The notes under the pieces were generated by a model. The model was not told the DNA's origin. It saw nothing but the letters and a program-made list of their open reading frames with translations, and did not search any database. Below, one piece after another: positions 63,949-64,000 of a stretch of DNA of 64,000 nt (position 1 is its first letter; every line of letters starts with the position of its first letter). Position numbers and translations under genes: made by a program. The stretch covers positions 26,471 through 90,470 of the forward strand of contig JAAWDZ010000047.1 of assembly GCA_022794015.1 (NCBI GenBank), written 5' to 3'. The stretch comes from Eubacterium sp. (GTDB taxonomy: Bacteria; Bacillota; Clostridia; Lachnospirales; Lachnospiraceae).

Positions 63949-64000
63949 ATGCTAACACAAAATGATATAAGAATACTAAGCAAAATATTTTCTGATTATG
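63949..64000 (+). CDS. Unidentified protein, N-terminus only (partial)
   Basis: ATG 63949 follows AAGGAGG with ideal spacing, and the first 17 residues read LTQNDIRILSKIFSDY after Met. The gene runs off the right edge. Too little is visible to assign a family. Confidence 0.65.
   Translation, partial: MLTQNDIRILSKIFSDY

Overview
The window looks like chromosomal DNA of a spore-forming member of the Lachnospiraceae (Clostridium cluster XIVa, Firmicutes). This is inferred from gene content and order: a GerA-type germinant receptor next to spoIIR, a CIRCE-controlled hrcA-grpE-dnaK-dnaJ operon, the mtaB-ireB-ruvX-DUF1292-rnj and ylbF-mltG-O-methyltransferase-U32 runs, strong AGGAGG-type ribosome binding sites, and TTG/GTG starts. 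No rRNA, tRNA, intact transposase, prophage or CRISPR array was seen.

Layout. 1-1.3 kb: 3' end of a surface protein, then two long hairpin repeats. 1.3-6.1 kb: methyltransferase, hslO, nadE, aldo-keto reductase, apparently one operon. 6.1-12.9 kb: PAP2-like membrane protein, small alarmone synthetase, phosphohexomutase, an ECF sigma/RsgI-like anti-sigma pair with a His-rich tail, a His-rich secreted protein and a conserved hypothetical. 13-24.2 kb: ispE-gntR, gerA operon (with GerAB and GerAC fused), spoIIR, DUF1934, a membrane protein, trigger-factor-like lipoprotein, asnS, TIGR04086. 24.2-32.5 kb: diguanylate cyclase, an AT-rich islet holding a putative nuclease-toxin-like gene behind a candidate small RNA, and a 1682-residue GH51 arabinofuranosidase. 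32.6-42.4 kb: leuB-ilvD-ilvB, then serC-serA-DUF1015-mscS. 42.4-50.3 kb: a putative holin-like toxin, the heat-shock operon, a second J protein, prmA, rsmE. 50.3-61 kb: cysteine desulfurase-thiI, HPr-like, mtaB, ireB-ruvX-DUF1292, rnj, ylbF-mltG-OMT-U32-lactonase. 61-64 kb: decayed DNA (mgtE remnant, truncated manganese catalase) around an Rrf2/EFR1 divergon and the start of an unidentified gene.

Most of the window is ordinary housekeeping sequence. The unusual parts lie between genes. At least two families of dispersed structured repeats occur many times in 64 kb: long hairpins with shared end motifs at about 0.65, 1.1, 19.5, 25.8, 27.1 and 37.2-37.7 kb, and GTAACAG/CTGAAC palindromes at 20.8, 38.9, 46.6 and 57.2 kb. 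A third short repeat unit is shared between 27.2 and 61.0 kb. The best candidate for an undescribed system is the 26.1-26.9 kb islet: a strong promoter drives a roughly 160-nt structured RNA ending in a perfect terminator hairpin, directly in front of a small protein resembling phage-type BECR nucleases. That layout is like an RNA-antitoxin module. The ECF sigma/anti-sigma/His-rich protein cluster is a second candidate, for metal sensing.

All functional calls come from motif recognition by eye; no database search was run.
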